From the NCBI RefSeq assembly GCF_002858765.1, contig NZ_PJRP01000007.1:219724-283723 (forward strand): a stretch of DNA of 64,000 nucleotides, given 5' to 3'. Source of the DNA: Cupriavidus pauculus (lineage in GTDB: Bacteria > Pseudomonadota > Gammaproteobacteria > Burkholderiales > Burkholderiaceae). The notes under the pieces were generated by a model that saw nothing but the letters and a program-made list of their open reading frames with translations, was not told the DNA's origin and ran no database searches. The position numbers and the translations under genes are program-made. This document shows positions 35,400 to 43,144 of the stretch, in pieces (position 1 is the first letter of the stretch; each line of letters opens with the position of its first letter).

Positions 35400-36422
35400 T
35401 CAGACAGCCGTGGTCTCAGACCCGGCTTCGTAGTGGCCCAGGCACGCCAAACCATTCAATCTCGAGCGATGCGCCAGTGCCTGCTGGGCTCGGACTACGT
35501 TTGCAGCTTCCCCCTTCCAGGCTTGCAGGGGCGACTCTTGCAAGGCGCGCCCATAGGAAAAACTCAATTGCCAGGGCAACACGCCAAGCCGATTCATCGC
35601 ATCGAGATTGGCGGTGGCTTCCGTTGGCGTTTGGCCGCCCGAAAGAAAGAAGATACCAGGCACCGCCGCTGGCACGGTGCGCTTGAGCGCTCGCACAGTT
35701 TGCGCGGCAACATCGGCTGGCGCTGCAGTGCCCGCCTCCTTGCCCGGCATCACCATGCTGGGTTTCAGCAACATATGTTCAAGCACTACCGCATGGCGGT
35801 GCAAAGCGTGAAAAACTTCGTGCAGCACGGCCTCGGTAACCTCGGCGCACCGCTCCATGGAATGCGCACCGTCCATTAGCACCTCCGGCTCCACGATCGG
35901 TACGACCCCTGCCTCCTGACAGATGGCGGCATAGCTTGCCAGCGTCTGCGCATTGGCTTCGAGAGCAAGCCGGCCAGGGAGTTTGTCTGACACGTTAAAG
36001 ACAGCGCGCCACTTGGCAAACCGTGCGCCTTGCTGTCGATAGCCGGCAAGTCGCTTGCCCAAACCATCCAAGCCCTCGGTGATCTCTTCTCCGGGCGCGC
36101 CGGCGAGCGCGAGCTTTCCCTTGTCCACCTTGATACCCGGCACGATGCCCTGTCGCGCAGCAAGTGCTGGCAGCGGCGTGCCGTCGTCGGCGTGCTGGCC
36201 AAGTGTTTCGTCGTAGAGGATGACGCCGCTGATGAACTCGCCAAGACCTGGAGTCGACAGCAGCAGGCTGCGCCACGCCCTGCGGCTCTCCTCATTTGAC
36301 TCCACCCCGATACGCTGAAAGCGCTTGGCGATTGTCGGTCCGCTCTCGTCGGCGGCCAACAAGCCCTTGCCAGCTTGCACCAAGGCTTCCACGGTGGCTT
36401 GCAGCTCGCTTGCTGTATCCAT
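35400..36422 (-). CDS. Class I fructose-bisphosphate aldolase
   Basis: The 340-residue Schiff-base aldolase cleaves fructose 1,6-bisphosphate reversibly to dihydroxyacetone phosphate and glyceraldehyde 3-phosphate. Markers are GKGLLAADES near the N-terminus, ILYDETLGQ, VPIVEPEVL, the substrate-binding lysine in HMLLKPSMV, and FLSGGQTPTEATANLDAMN. The frame is open five codons further, but GGAG seven bases before the ATG at 36422 supports the shorter start. Class I aldolases are uncommon in Burkholderiales, where class II is the usual housekeeping enzyme, so this is probably an accessory isozyme. Confidence 0.9.
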   Translation of the reverse strand: MDTASELQATVEALVQAGKGLLAADESGPTIAKRFQRIGVESNEESRRAWRSLLLSTPGLGEFISGVILYDETLGQHADDGTPLPALAARQGIVPGIKVDKGKLALAGAPGEEITEGLDGLGKRLAGYRQQGARFAKWRAVFNVSDKLPGRLALEANAQTLASYAAICQEAGVVPIVEPEVLMDGAHSMERCAEVTEAVLHEVFHALHRHAVVLEHMLLKPSMVMPGKEAGTAAPADVAAQTVRALKRTVPAAVPGIFFLSGGQTPTEATANLDAMNRLGVLPWQLSFSYGRALQESPLQAWKGEAANVVRAQQALAHRSRLNGLACLGHYEAGSETTAV

Positions 36423-36439
36423 GACGCTGCTCCGCATGC

Positions 36440-36812
36440 GTGATCATGACTAACCAATATCGCATAGACGCAAAATCATGCAAGCTGTCCGAAGGCGCGA
36501 TTGGAGGCCAGTCCAACACAGTCGGCGAAAGTGAACGGTCAGAAAGCGTACGAAGCAGCCGCTGCGCAATGCGCTCGTGCTTTTCCAGCGCCAGGTCGAA
36601 CGATTTCGCTCCGAAACTCTCGTTGCCATGCCCCGGGTTGGCTTGTCACGCGCGTGATAAACACGGCGGTATCGCAAACTTCTGCCGCGAAATCGAGTCG
36701 CCACCATGCCGCCGGAGTCTTCCAGCAGCGTGCAGCGCACCAGGTTCTTTTCGGAAATCCAACGAACCCATTCCCCAGCATCGAAGACTTCTACAGGTCG
36801 GTTCTTTTTCAT
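36440..36812 (-). pseudogene. Unknown protein gene broken by two frameshifts
   Basis: Reading three frames in turn gives one continuous protein-like sequence. MKKNRPVEVFDAGEWVRWIS to MVAT is frame 1. Then, near 36693, LDFAAEVCDTAVFITRVTS is frame 2. Then, near 36633, NPGHGNESFGAKSFDLALEK and HERIAQRLLRTLSDR is frame 3, running on beside the aldolase start. I do not recognise the family. Each segment has good codon use while the alternatives do not. Either the gene is dead, or there are two sequencing errors. Confidence 0.5.
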
Positions 36813-36978
36813 CGAGGACCTAAGCGCGGCGCCAATTCCGTAGGCGCTCAGGGACCTTCACTGCAGACCTCATATCGTCAATGTCCCACGGGAACAACCA
36901 ACTCACCATACTCTTTCAACAGCGTGAGATCACCTACACTAATCGTCACCTGCATGCTCTTTCGTCGAGGTTCGCGCC

Positions 36979-37473
36979 ATGCTGGATTCTGCCACGAAGC
37001 GCTCTATTCGCCATTTCTGGTTCTTTGTTTGCATCGTTCTAGGGCTGGGTGGATGTGCCTGGCTACCGGGTCAAGTGTCGCTGCGGGTGAATGTCGCGGG
37101 TATAGAACCGCTAGAGGGCGAAGGGCTGGAGATGCGGTTCATTGTGAAGTTGCGGATCCAGAATCCCAACGACGCCCCGGTCGAGTACAGCGGCGTATCG
37201 CTGCAACTGGACGTCAACGGCCAACCTTTTGGCAGCGGAGTCAGTGATCAAACCGGGGTTGTACCTCGATTCGGTGAGGCAGTGATCCATGTGCCAATGA
37301 CCGTTCCTGCGTTCGCCGCTGTGCGCCAAGCTTTTGCACTGGCAGGCAGCGCGATGGCCGGCAACGTTTCTTATAAGGTCCAAGGCCGGTTGGCCGGTGG
37401 ATTGGGGGGAGGAACGCACTTTGCTGACCACGGAACGCTTTCCCTGCCGACATACAGCCTGATCAGCCAGTAA
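36979..37473 (+). CDS. LEA type 2 (WHy-domain) lipoprotein
   Basis: The 164-residue protein has a lipoprotein signal with lipobox LGGC (Cys near residue 25). A LEA14/WHy beta-sandwich follows, with MRFIVKLRIQNPNDAPVEYSG and FAAVRQAFALAG. Such proteins are linked to desiccation or stress in plants and bacteria. Their exact role in proteobacteria is not established. It stands alone, convergent with the DUF2383 gene. Confidence 0.82.
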   Translation: MLDSATKRSIRHFWFFVCIVLGLGGCAWLPGQVSLRVNVAGIEPLEGEGLEMRFIVKLRIQNPNDAPVEYSGVSLQLDVNGQPFGSGVSDQTGVVPRFGEAVIHVPMTVPAFAAVRQAFALAGSAMAGNVSYKVQGRLAGGLGGGTHFADHGTLSLPTYSLISQ

Positions 37474-37524
37474 CGAACCTCCTCACCCGGGTGCCCGTGC
37501 AGCGGCAACACGGGGGATGATGCG

Positions 37525-37977
37525 TCAGTGAACTTCCATGCCACGCATGGCGTGGATGCTTTGATGATGCTTCTGCAAGCCCTCGTAGTGACGCAGCAGA
37601 ACCGATCGTACCTCTTCTGGCATGTTGTTCGTCAGCGCCGAACGATACTCCCGCCTGGCGGCCTCTTCCTCGCGCTCGCACAACTGCAGAACCGCATCGT
37701 CGTTGTGCGGCGCGATGATATGCATCACCTCCATCCAGCCGCGATGCATGGTGCCACCCATCGTGCCACGGTCACGGGGCACCGCACCCAGATTGCTGAC
37801 CATAGCCTGCAACTCAGTTACAGAATTGCGGCACGTTTCAGCGGTGCGGGTCAGGATACTGCGCATTTCGGCGTTGTCCACTTCGCGGGCACCGGTCATG
37901 CAAACACGTTCGCCGTCTTTACCGACTTCGATCAGATGGTTCAGGGTGAAGACAAGATGTCCTTTCGCGTTGGTCAT
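37525..37977 (-). CDS. DUF2383 / PA2169-type four-helix-bundle protein
   Basis: The 150-residue ferritin-like four-helix protein has HLVFTLNHLIEVGKDGERVC, DNAEMRSILTRTAETC, and EEEAARREYRSAL followed by LLRHYEGLQKHHQSIHAMR. AAGGAGAC six bases before the ATG at 37977 sets the start, although the frame is open 25 codons further. Family members are often stress-induced. Biochemical function is not known. Confidence 0.82.
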   Translation of the reverse strand: MTNAKGHLVFTLNHLIEVGKDGERVCMTGAREVDNAEMRSILTRTAETCRNSVTELQAMVSNLGAVPRDRGTMGGTMHRGWMEVMHIIAPHNDDAVLQLCEREEEAARREYRSALTNNMPEEVRSVLLRHYEGLQKHHQSIHAMRGMEVH

Positions 37978-38115
37978 GGCGGTCTCCTTGCGCGAATCGA
38001 GCAAATGTGAGCCTGCAAGGACACATGCCGCGCACGAGGTTCGCAGGTTCACAAGCTCAGTATAGAAGCGGAGCGCGATCGACCAATCACACAGTTTTTG
38101 ACAACCACGCTACCT

Positions 38116-38275
38116 CAGCAGGTCTTGGTCATCGAAGGCGCCATGGAGATGGCCATTGGTGACAAGGGTTGGCGGCTCGAAATCGGTGATTGCCTGACCA
38201 TGCGGCTGATGCCTACCGGCGAATTTTGCGGCACGACCTTTTATGCAAGCAAATCTGATCGGGCGGGCTGAATCC
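38116..38275 (+). pseudogene. XRE-cupin/GNAT fusion relic
   Basis: The first half encodes QQVLVIEGAMEMAIGDKG and WRLEIGDCLTMR, matching codons about 133-163 of the XRE-cupin gene (24677). It then joins directly to MPTGEFCGTTFY, the last codons of the GNAT gene (25264). The intervening about 573 bp of the parent pair are missing. The junction lies at a pentamer, ATGCG, that both parents carry (25160-25164 and 25733-25737). Confidence 0.7.
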
Positions 38276-38320
38276 CGGCGGCGGGCTGTCGTATCCCTCA
38301 CTGAGTGACCACTTAAGAGC

Positions 38321-38839
38321 TTGTCGTGGTCGAATTACTCGGCTTACCTCGACCAATGTTGGAAGAAGTCGTGCTGGGGCGCCGACTGCTACGGCCTGCC
38401 ACTGAAAGCCAACTGTACGTGTACGCGAAGAACCGATTCCCACCAGCGTGCAGTTCAACGAATTGCGGCGCGCGCAGATGCCGATCTGGACTTAAGAAGA
38501 GTCTTTGTGACCAATGCCGTTTTCGTCAAGTCAGACAGCGGCGACTCTTTTCACGATGAAACGGGGTTAGTACTGACGGTGGCATTCGGCAACTGCTGGC
38601 CGATCCGTGAGCTTCATGTATCGGTTGTCAAGCCAACCACCATCCTGAGCCTGGGATATCAAAGTGGCGAGCGTGCCTATTCATTCTTTAGGGGCAAGGC
38701 AACTCACGTCGGCACTGAGCGGAGCCATACAGTCGCCGGCAGAGCGCTCCCGTCCTTCCGGTGGGGTCAGATGACATCGGGCACACCAACCGGACCGCTG
38801 TGCAATTGCCGGCGTCAGTCCGCCATCACAAAGCCGTAA
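38321..38839 (+). other. Open frame, possible fragment of a uracil-DNA-glycosylase-like protein
   Basis: The middle part reads like real protein: RRVFVTNAVFVKSDSG, then FGNCWPIRELHVSVVKP and TTILSLGYQSGERAYSFF. The TNAVF and ILSLG elements resemble uracil-DNA-glycosylase-fold proteins, a weak match. The N-terminal part is Cys-rich and unconvincing, and the end runs into the convergent amidohydrolase gene. Probably a degraded gene. Confidence 0.3.
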
Positions 38840-39660
38840 AGTGCCGCGGCGTTGCGCCAGCGCAGCCCTTCCTCAAGGTGAGGCCGTTGCGCGAGCCATA
38901 CCATTGTTGTGCGGCATTCGTCGGCACGCGTCGGGCCTTCGAAGTTGGTCCAGGGCCAGTCACTGCCCCATAGCAGTCGATCCGGTCCAGCAACCTCCGC
39001 CCAGCGTGTGGTCAGTGTCGACCATAGATCGGGATTTGACAGCCGGTACGGCGCACTGATCTTGACCCAGAGCGGACGCCGCTCACCCACGGTACGGGCT
39101 GCGTCGAAGATCGGATCATCGACGCACAGCTCGCCGGGCCGACCAAAGTGATCGAGCACGACGGGTGCCGGTGTGTCGCCCAGCGCCGCATCGAGCGCGG
39201 ATAGAACGCTGGCGCCCTCGCCGTTATTGGTATGAACTTCGACGTGCCAGCCCAACGCCGCAACGCGTTGAAAAAGCCTGCGCCACGGCGCAGTCTCGAT
39301 ACGGCGCCAGCCATCGTCGCCATAGAGGTTCAAGCGGATGCCTCGCACGCCCGCTGCATCGAGCGCAGCCAGTTCGGCGTCGGACACGGACGGATCGAGT
39401 ACCGCCACGCCACGCAGCCGACCCGGCATGCGCTGCAACGTGGCCAGCATCATGGAGTTGTCGGTGCCAAGAAAGCTGGTCTGTACCACCACGCCGTATG
39501 CATCCCCCGGCGCTCCGCCCACTGTCCCCGCCATGGCGAGCCACGCCGTCAGCGGCGCCGCATAGGACGGGCGATAACGCGCCGATGCCACGGCTACCCC
39601 GGCATCGAACACATGGAAGTGGCAATCCACCAGCGGTTGGCGAGTCGTCATGGGCTGCAT
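38815..39660 (-). CDS. Amidohydrolase family 2 (TIM-barrel) hydrolase/lactonase
   Basis: The 281-residue enzyme resembles 2-pyrone-4,6-dicarboxylate lactonase and L-fuconolactonase. It has the metal/active-site motif DCHFHVFD near the N-terminus, VVLDHFGRP in the middle, and LLWGSDWPWTNFE near the C-terminus. It hydrolyses a lactone or decarboxylates an aromatic acid; which one is not clear. An ATG three codons in (39651) may be the true start. It is divergent from the GntR regulator, which probably controls it. Confidence 0.87.
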   Translation of the reverse strand: MQPMTTRQPLVDCHFHVFDAGVAVASARYRPSYAAPLTAWLAMAGTVGGAPGDAYGVVVQTSFLGTDNSMMLATLQRMPGRLRGVAVLDPSVSDAELAALDAAGVRGIRLNLYGDDGWRRIETAPWRRLFQRVAALGWHVEVHTNNGEGASVLSALDAALGDTPAPVVLDHFGRPGELCVDDPIFDAARTVGERRPLWVKISAPYRLSNPDLWSTLTTRWAEVAGPDRLLWGSDWPWTNFEGPTRADECRTTMVWLAQRPHLEEGLRWRNAAALYGFVMAD

Positions 39661-39716
39661 TTTCCTCTGTACGGGTTACCCCCGATATGGCAACGTTTGC
39701 CGGACCGGGTACTCTA

Positions 39717-39730
39717 GTCCTCTATAGGAC
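39717..39730. promoter_or_regulatory. Palindrome, candidate GntR operator
   Basis: GTCCT-CTAT-AGGAC is a perfect 5-bp inverted repeat in the 92-bp region between the amidohydrolase and the divergent GntR gene. It lies 22 bp before the gntR start. Position and size fit a GntR dimer site. Assignment is inferred. Confidence 0.45.
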
Positions 39731-39752
39731 ATGAATCTAACACGGCCACCGA

Positions 39753-40511
39753 ATGCCAGACAATCCCAATGTCCAGTCTGCTGCAGCGGCGGGTATGAGC
39801 CGCTACGGGCAGATTGCCAAACAGTTGCAGGACAAGATTCTCGCAGGCGAATGGCCGTCGGGCAGCGCCATTCCTGCCGAGAGCGCGCTCGCGAGCCAGT
39901 TCGGCATTGCGCTCGGCACAATCAGGCAGGCGATTGCCGTGCTGGTCCAGCAGGGACTGCTCGAGCGGGTGCAAGGGAAAGGAACATTCGTTCGCAGCGG
40001 CCTGTCGGGCGCGAGCATGATGCGCTTTTTCCGCTTTCGCTCGGAGGCCGACGCCGAGGCGCCCCTCACGACGGTGCCGCGCTCTGAAATCCTGTCCTGT
40101 CGAAGCGTCCGCCTGGACAAGGCGATGGCCGCGCGATTCGCGCTGGATTCAGGCGCGCGGGGATTGGCGATTTCGCGGCGGCGCTGGGTGGCTGATCACC
40201 CGCGCCTGCTCGAGTCGCTCTGGCTGCCGCTGCCACGCTGCGCAGCGCTACAGGACTTCCCGACGGCGGAGTGGGGCGATTTGCTCTATCCGATGCTGAA
40301 CCAGCGTTGCGGCATCACCGTACACCGGGCGATGGACGAGGTGACCTTCCGCCAGCTCGATGCCGAAGAAGCGGAACTGCTTGCGCTCCCAGTATCCCAC
40401 CCCTGCGCCTTGGTGACGCGGCAGGCATTCGATATCCAGGGGCAATGCGTCGAGTACCGGCTGACGAGGGGCGATGCCTACGCCTTCCGCTACGCGGCCG
40501 AGATTCGCTGA
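39753..40511 (+). CDS. GntR-family regulator, HutC type (UTRA domain)
   Basis: The 252-residue protein has a winged helix N-terminus (about residues 16-82: YGQIAKQLQDKILAGEWPSG, LASQFGIALGTIRQAI, VQGKGTFVR) and a UTRA effector domain (SRRRWVADHPRLLESLWLP, then TVHRAMDEVTFRQLDAEEAEL). It stands between the divergent amidohydrolase gene and two Bug receptor genes on its own strand. It probably regulates both in response to their common substrate. Confidence 0.88.
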   Translation: MPDNPNVQSAAAAGMSRYGQIAKQLQDKILAGEWPSGSAIPAESALASQFGIALGTIRQAIAVLVQQGLLERVQGKGTFVRSGLSGASMMRFFRFRSEADAEAPLTTVPRSEILSCRSVRLDKAMAARFALDSGARGLAISRRRWVADHPRLLESLWLPLPRCAALQDFPTAEWGDLLYPMLNQRCGITVHRAMDEVTFRQLDAEEAELLALPVSHPCALVTRQAFDIQGQCVEYRLTRGDAYAFRYAAEIR

Positions 40512-40545
40512 TCTCGCGCCCCAACCAATTTCCGACGGAGACCTC

Positions 40546-41520
40546 ATGCGTTGTTTGCTGCCCCTCGCGCTGGCCAGCCTGGCCGTTCATTCATCTCACG
40601 CGTACGCCGCCGATGCTGCGGCGCCATGGCCTACGCGGCCAGTGACCATCGTCGTCACGTATCCGCCCGGCGGCGGCGCGGACTTGATGGCGCGGCTCAT
40701 CGCGCCCGCTCTGGGGCGCGAACTCGGCCAAACCGTGATCGTTGAAAACCGTCCCGGTGCGGGCGGGCAAATCGGCGCGTCTTACGTCGCAAAGGCCGCG
40801 CCCGACGGCTACACCGTGATGGTCGATGCATCGTCCTACGCGGTGAATCCGAGCCTCTATCCGCGGCTGCCCTACGACCCCGCCAAGGCCTTCCGCGCGG
40901 TGGGCGTACTCGCGCGCTATCCCAACGTCCTGGTCGCCAATCCCGCCTTCCCGGCAGCCAATGTCAAGGATGTGTTGGCCCTGGCGCGGCAAAAGCCTGG
41001 CACGGTGGCATTCGCATCGTCAGGCAACGGGTCTGCACAGCATCTGTCCGGCGTGCTGTTTGAACAGCGCGGCGGTGTTGACCTGCTTCATGTCCCCTAT
41101 AAGGGCGGCGGCCCGGCCATGACCGACGTCATTGCCGGGCAAGTGCCGCTGTTCTTCGCGAACGTCGCTTCGAGCCTCCAGCACATCAAGGCGGGCAAGC
41201 TGCGGCCGTTGGCGGTGACCAGCCACAGCCGTACTTCGGCGCTGCCCGATGTGCCGACCATGCAGGAAGCAGGAGTGGCCGGCTACGAGGTCTATGAATG
41301 GAATGCCGCGTTCCTGCCTGCTGCCACGCCGGAAGCTGTGGTGACCCGGCTATCGGGCGCGCTGCAGAAAGTCATGGCGAGCCCGGAGATCCGTCATCGC
41401 GTGGCCGAGCTGGGCGGGGAGGTAGCGACGGCATCGCCGGCTGATGCTGCCAGCTTTATCGACGCGCAGACAAGGCTCTGGGCCAAGGTCATCAAGGATG
41501 GCAACATCAAACCGGAATAA
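40546..41520 (+). CDS. Bug/TctC-family periplasmic solute receptor 4
   Basis: The 324-residue receptor starts 34 bp after the GntR gene. GACGGAGACCTC precedes the ATG, so the longer upstream frame is not used. Signal peptide to about residue 22 (AYAA). Signatures are WPTRPVTIVVTYPPGGGADL, APDGYTVMVD and HVPYKGGGPAMTDV. Its ligand is probably the substrate of the divergent amidohydrolase. Confidence 0.9.
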   Translation: MRCLLPLALASLAVHSSHAYAADAAAPWPTRPVTIVVTYPPGGGADLMARLIAPALGRELGQTVIVENRPGAGGQIGASYVAKAAPDGYTVMVDASSYAVNPSLYPRLPYDPAKAFRAVGVLARYPNVLVANPAFPAANVKDVLALARQKPGTVAFASSGNGSAQHLSGVLFEQRGGVDLLHVPYKGGGPAMTDVIAGQVPLFFANVASSLQHIKAGKLRPLAVTSHSRTSALPDVPTMQEAGVAGYEVYEWNAAFLPAATPEAVVTRLSGALQKVMASPEIRHRVAELGGEVATASPADAASFIDAQTRLWAKVIKDGNIKPE

Positions 41521-41596
41521 ACACCGGAACCGCGTCTGCCCGTAGCGGGCGCGCAGGACACTCAAGTCCGCGAAATATTCCAATCAAAGGAGACCC

Positions 41597-42595
41597 ATGT
41601 CCACCGATCGTACCCATAACGCCGACCGCCGGCACCTGCTTGGACTCATGGCCGCGCTGGGCGCCGGGGCATTCGTCCCCTCGCTCGCACGCGCACAGGC
41701 CTGGCCGTCGAAGACCATCCGCCTGGTCGTGCCGTTCGCGCCCGGCGGCAGCTCGGAGATCGTCGCGCGATCCACCGCGGCGGAACTCACCAAACTGCTG
41801 GGCGTGTCGGTCTTCGTCGAGAACAAGCCGGGCGGCGCGGGCAATATCGCCATGGGCGAAGTGGCGCGGGCCGACGACAACCACACGCTGATCCTTGGCC
41901 ATATCGGCACGCTGGCGGTCAACCCGTACATCTTCGCGAAGTTGCCGTATGACCCGAACAAGGACTTCCGGCCGATTTCGCTGCTGTCCAAGGTGCCGAG
42001 CCTGTACGTCGTGCACCCCGACGTGCCCGCGAAGAACCTCAAGGAATTCGTGGCACTGGCCAAGAACAAACCTGGCAAGCTCAACTATGGTTCTGCCGGC
42101 AATGGCAGCGCTGGCCACCTCGCCTTCGAATACCTGAAAGCGACCACAGGGACCTTCATTACTCACGTGCCATATCGTGGCAGCGGTCCCCAGATTACCG
42201 ATCTGCTCTCCGGGCGGCTTGATGCTGCGGCCATTGGTGCGCCGGCCATCCTGCAGTTCATCAAAACGGGAAAGGTGCGTTGCATTGCTACGGGCACCGC
42301 ACAGCGTATCCCACAGTTGCCAGATGTGCCGACGGTGGCGGAGCAAGGCTACCCGGGCTTCGAGATGACGCAGTGGTACGGGCTGTTGGCGCCGGCGTCG
42401 CTTCCACAGCCGGCCGCCGCCAAGCTGGCGGACGTCACCGTCAAGGCGGTAAAGAGCCCCGCGTCGGTCGAACGGCTCAGTGCTGACGCGGCGCTCGTGG
42501 CGGGCAGTACGCCAGAGGAATTCTCTCGCTTTATCGCGGCGGAGCAGCAGCGCTGGAAGCCGATCGTGGCGCGCGCCGGGATCAAACCGGACTAG
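41597..42595 (+). CDS. Bug/TctC-family periplasmic solute receptor 5
   Basis: The 332-residue receptor differs from the other four in its signal peptide. It has a twin-arginine-like start (DRRHLLGLMAALGAGAFVPS), so Tat export is possible. Markers are WPSKTIRLVVPFAPGGSSEI and HVPYRGSGPQITDLL. The usual PDGYT motif is replaced by ADDNHTLILGH, a sign of altered ligand contacts. An AAAGGAGA site precedes the ATG. It follows receptor 4 by 76 bp. Confidence 0.9.
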   Translation: MSTDRTHNADRRHLLGLMAALGAGAFVPSLARAQAWPSKTIRLVVPFAPGGSSEIVARSTAAELTKLLGVSVFVENKPGGAGNIAMGEVARADDNHTLILGHIGTLAVNPYIFAKLPYDPNKDFRPISLLSKVPSLYVVHPDVPAKNLKEFVALAKNKPGKLNYGSAGNGSAGHLAFEYLKATTGTFITHVPYRGSGPQITDLLSGRLDAAAIGAPAILQFIKTGKVRCIATGTAQRIPQLPDVPTVAEQGYPGFEMTQWYGLLAPASLPQPAAAKLADVTVKAVKSPASVERLSADAALVAGSTPEEFSRFIAAEQQRWKPIVARAGIKPD

Positions 42596-43144
42596 GGCGT
42601 CTTACGTTTTGCGGCCGTCTCCCAAAGAGGCGTTCAGAGTGACAATGAGCGCTCGATCTACTTTCGTATCGACAGCCCATCGAGTCCCGACGCAATTTCC
42701 CCGCCAGTTCGGATTCCGCCTCTTTCGTTTTCGCTACATGGTGGCTTGGCTGTCGTGTCCCTGAAACGGCTACCGGGGTGGTGCAGACCAGTGGCGACAT
42801 TGGGTTGCGGAAAACATGGTCGGAGCGTTCGACGCTTACACACCACGTTTTGTCAAACGCTATGCCGAAGTCAACGTACTCATGCGGGAAGCCTCCATTG
42901 CTACGGCAATGAAGTACGCCAAGGTAGCTTCCCACAAGCCGTACATTGCTTTGGATATGACAAGCCGCTGCAGTTGTCGACAAATTAAGACGAAAGCAAC
43001 GCGGGTAGGCATGCCCGTCGCCGCCAGGGGGCCGGCTGCCGACTCGATCGGGCTCTTCCCGGCCAAATGCAGACGTTCATTTCCGTCGCCAATAATCTGC
43101 ACCTGGCACATCGCTTGTCGCGATAGCTATGTCTAGATGCCCTT
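42596..43144. other. Intergenic region with a short relic
   Basis: About 550 bases between receptor 5 and the convergent propeller gene. The relic at 42816-42950 is the only recognisable content. No terminator with a T-tract was found. Confidence 0.35.
42816..42950 (+). pseudogene. Probable fragment of ketopantoate hydroxymethyltransferase (PanB)
   Basis: VGAFDAYTPRFVKRYAEVNV and LMREAS, then MKYAKVASHKP, resemble the C-terminal helix region of PanB (xxPRFVRRYAxL...). The catalytic barrel is absent and the frame degenerates afterwards. The assignment rests on one short stretch. Confidence 0.35.
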
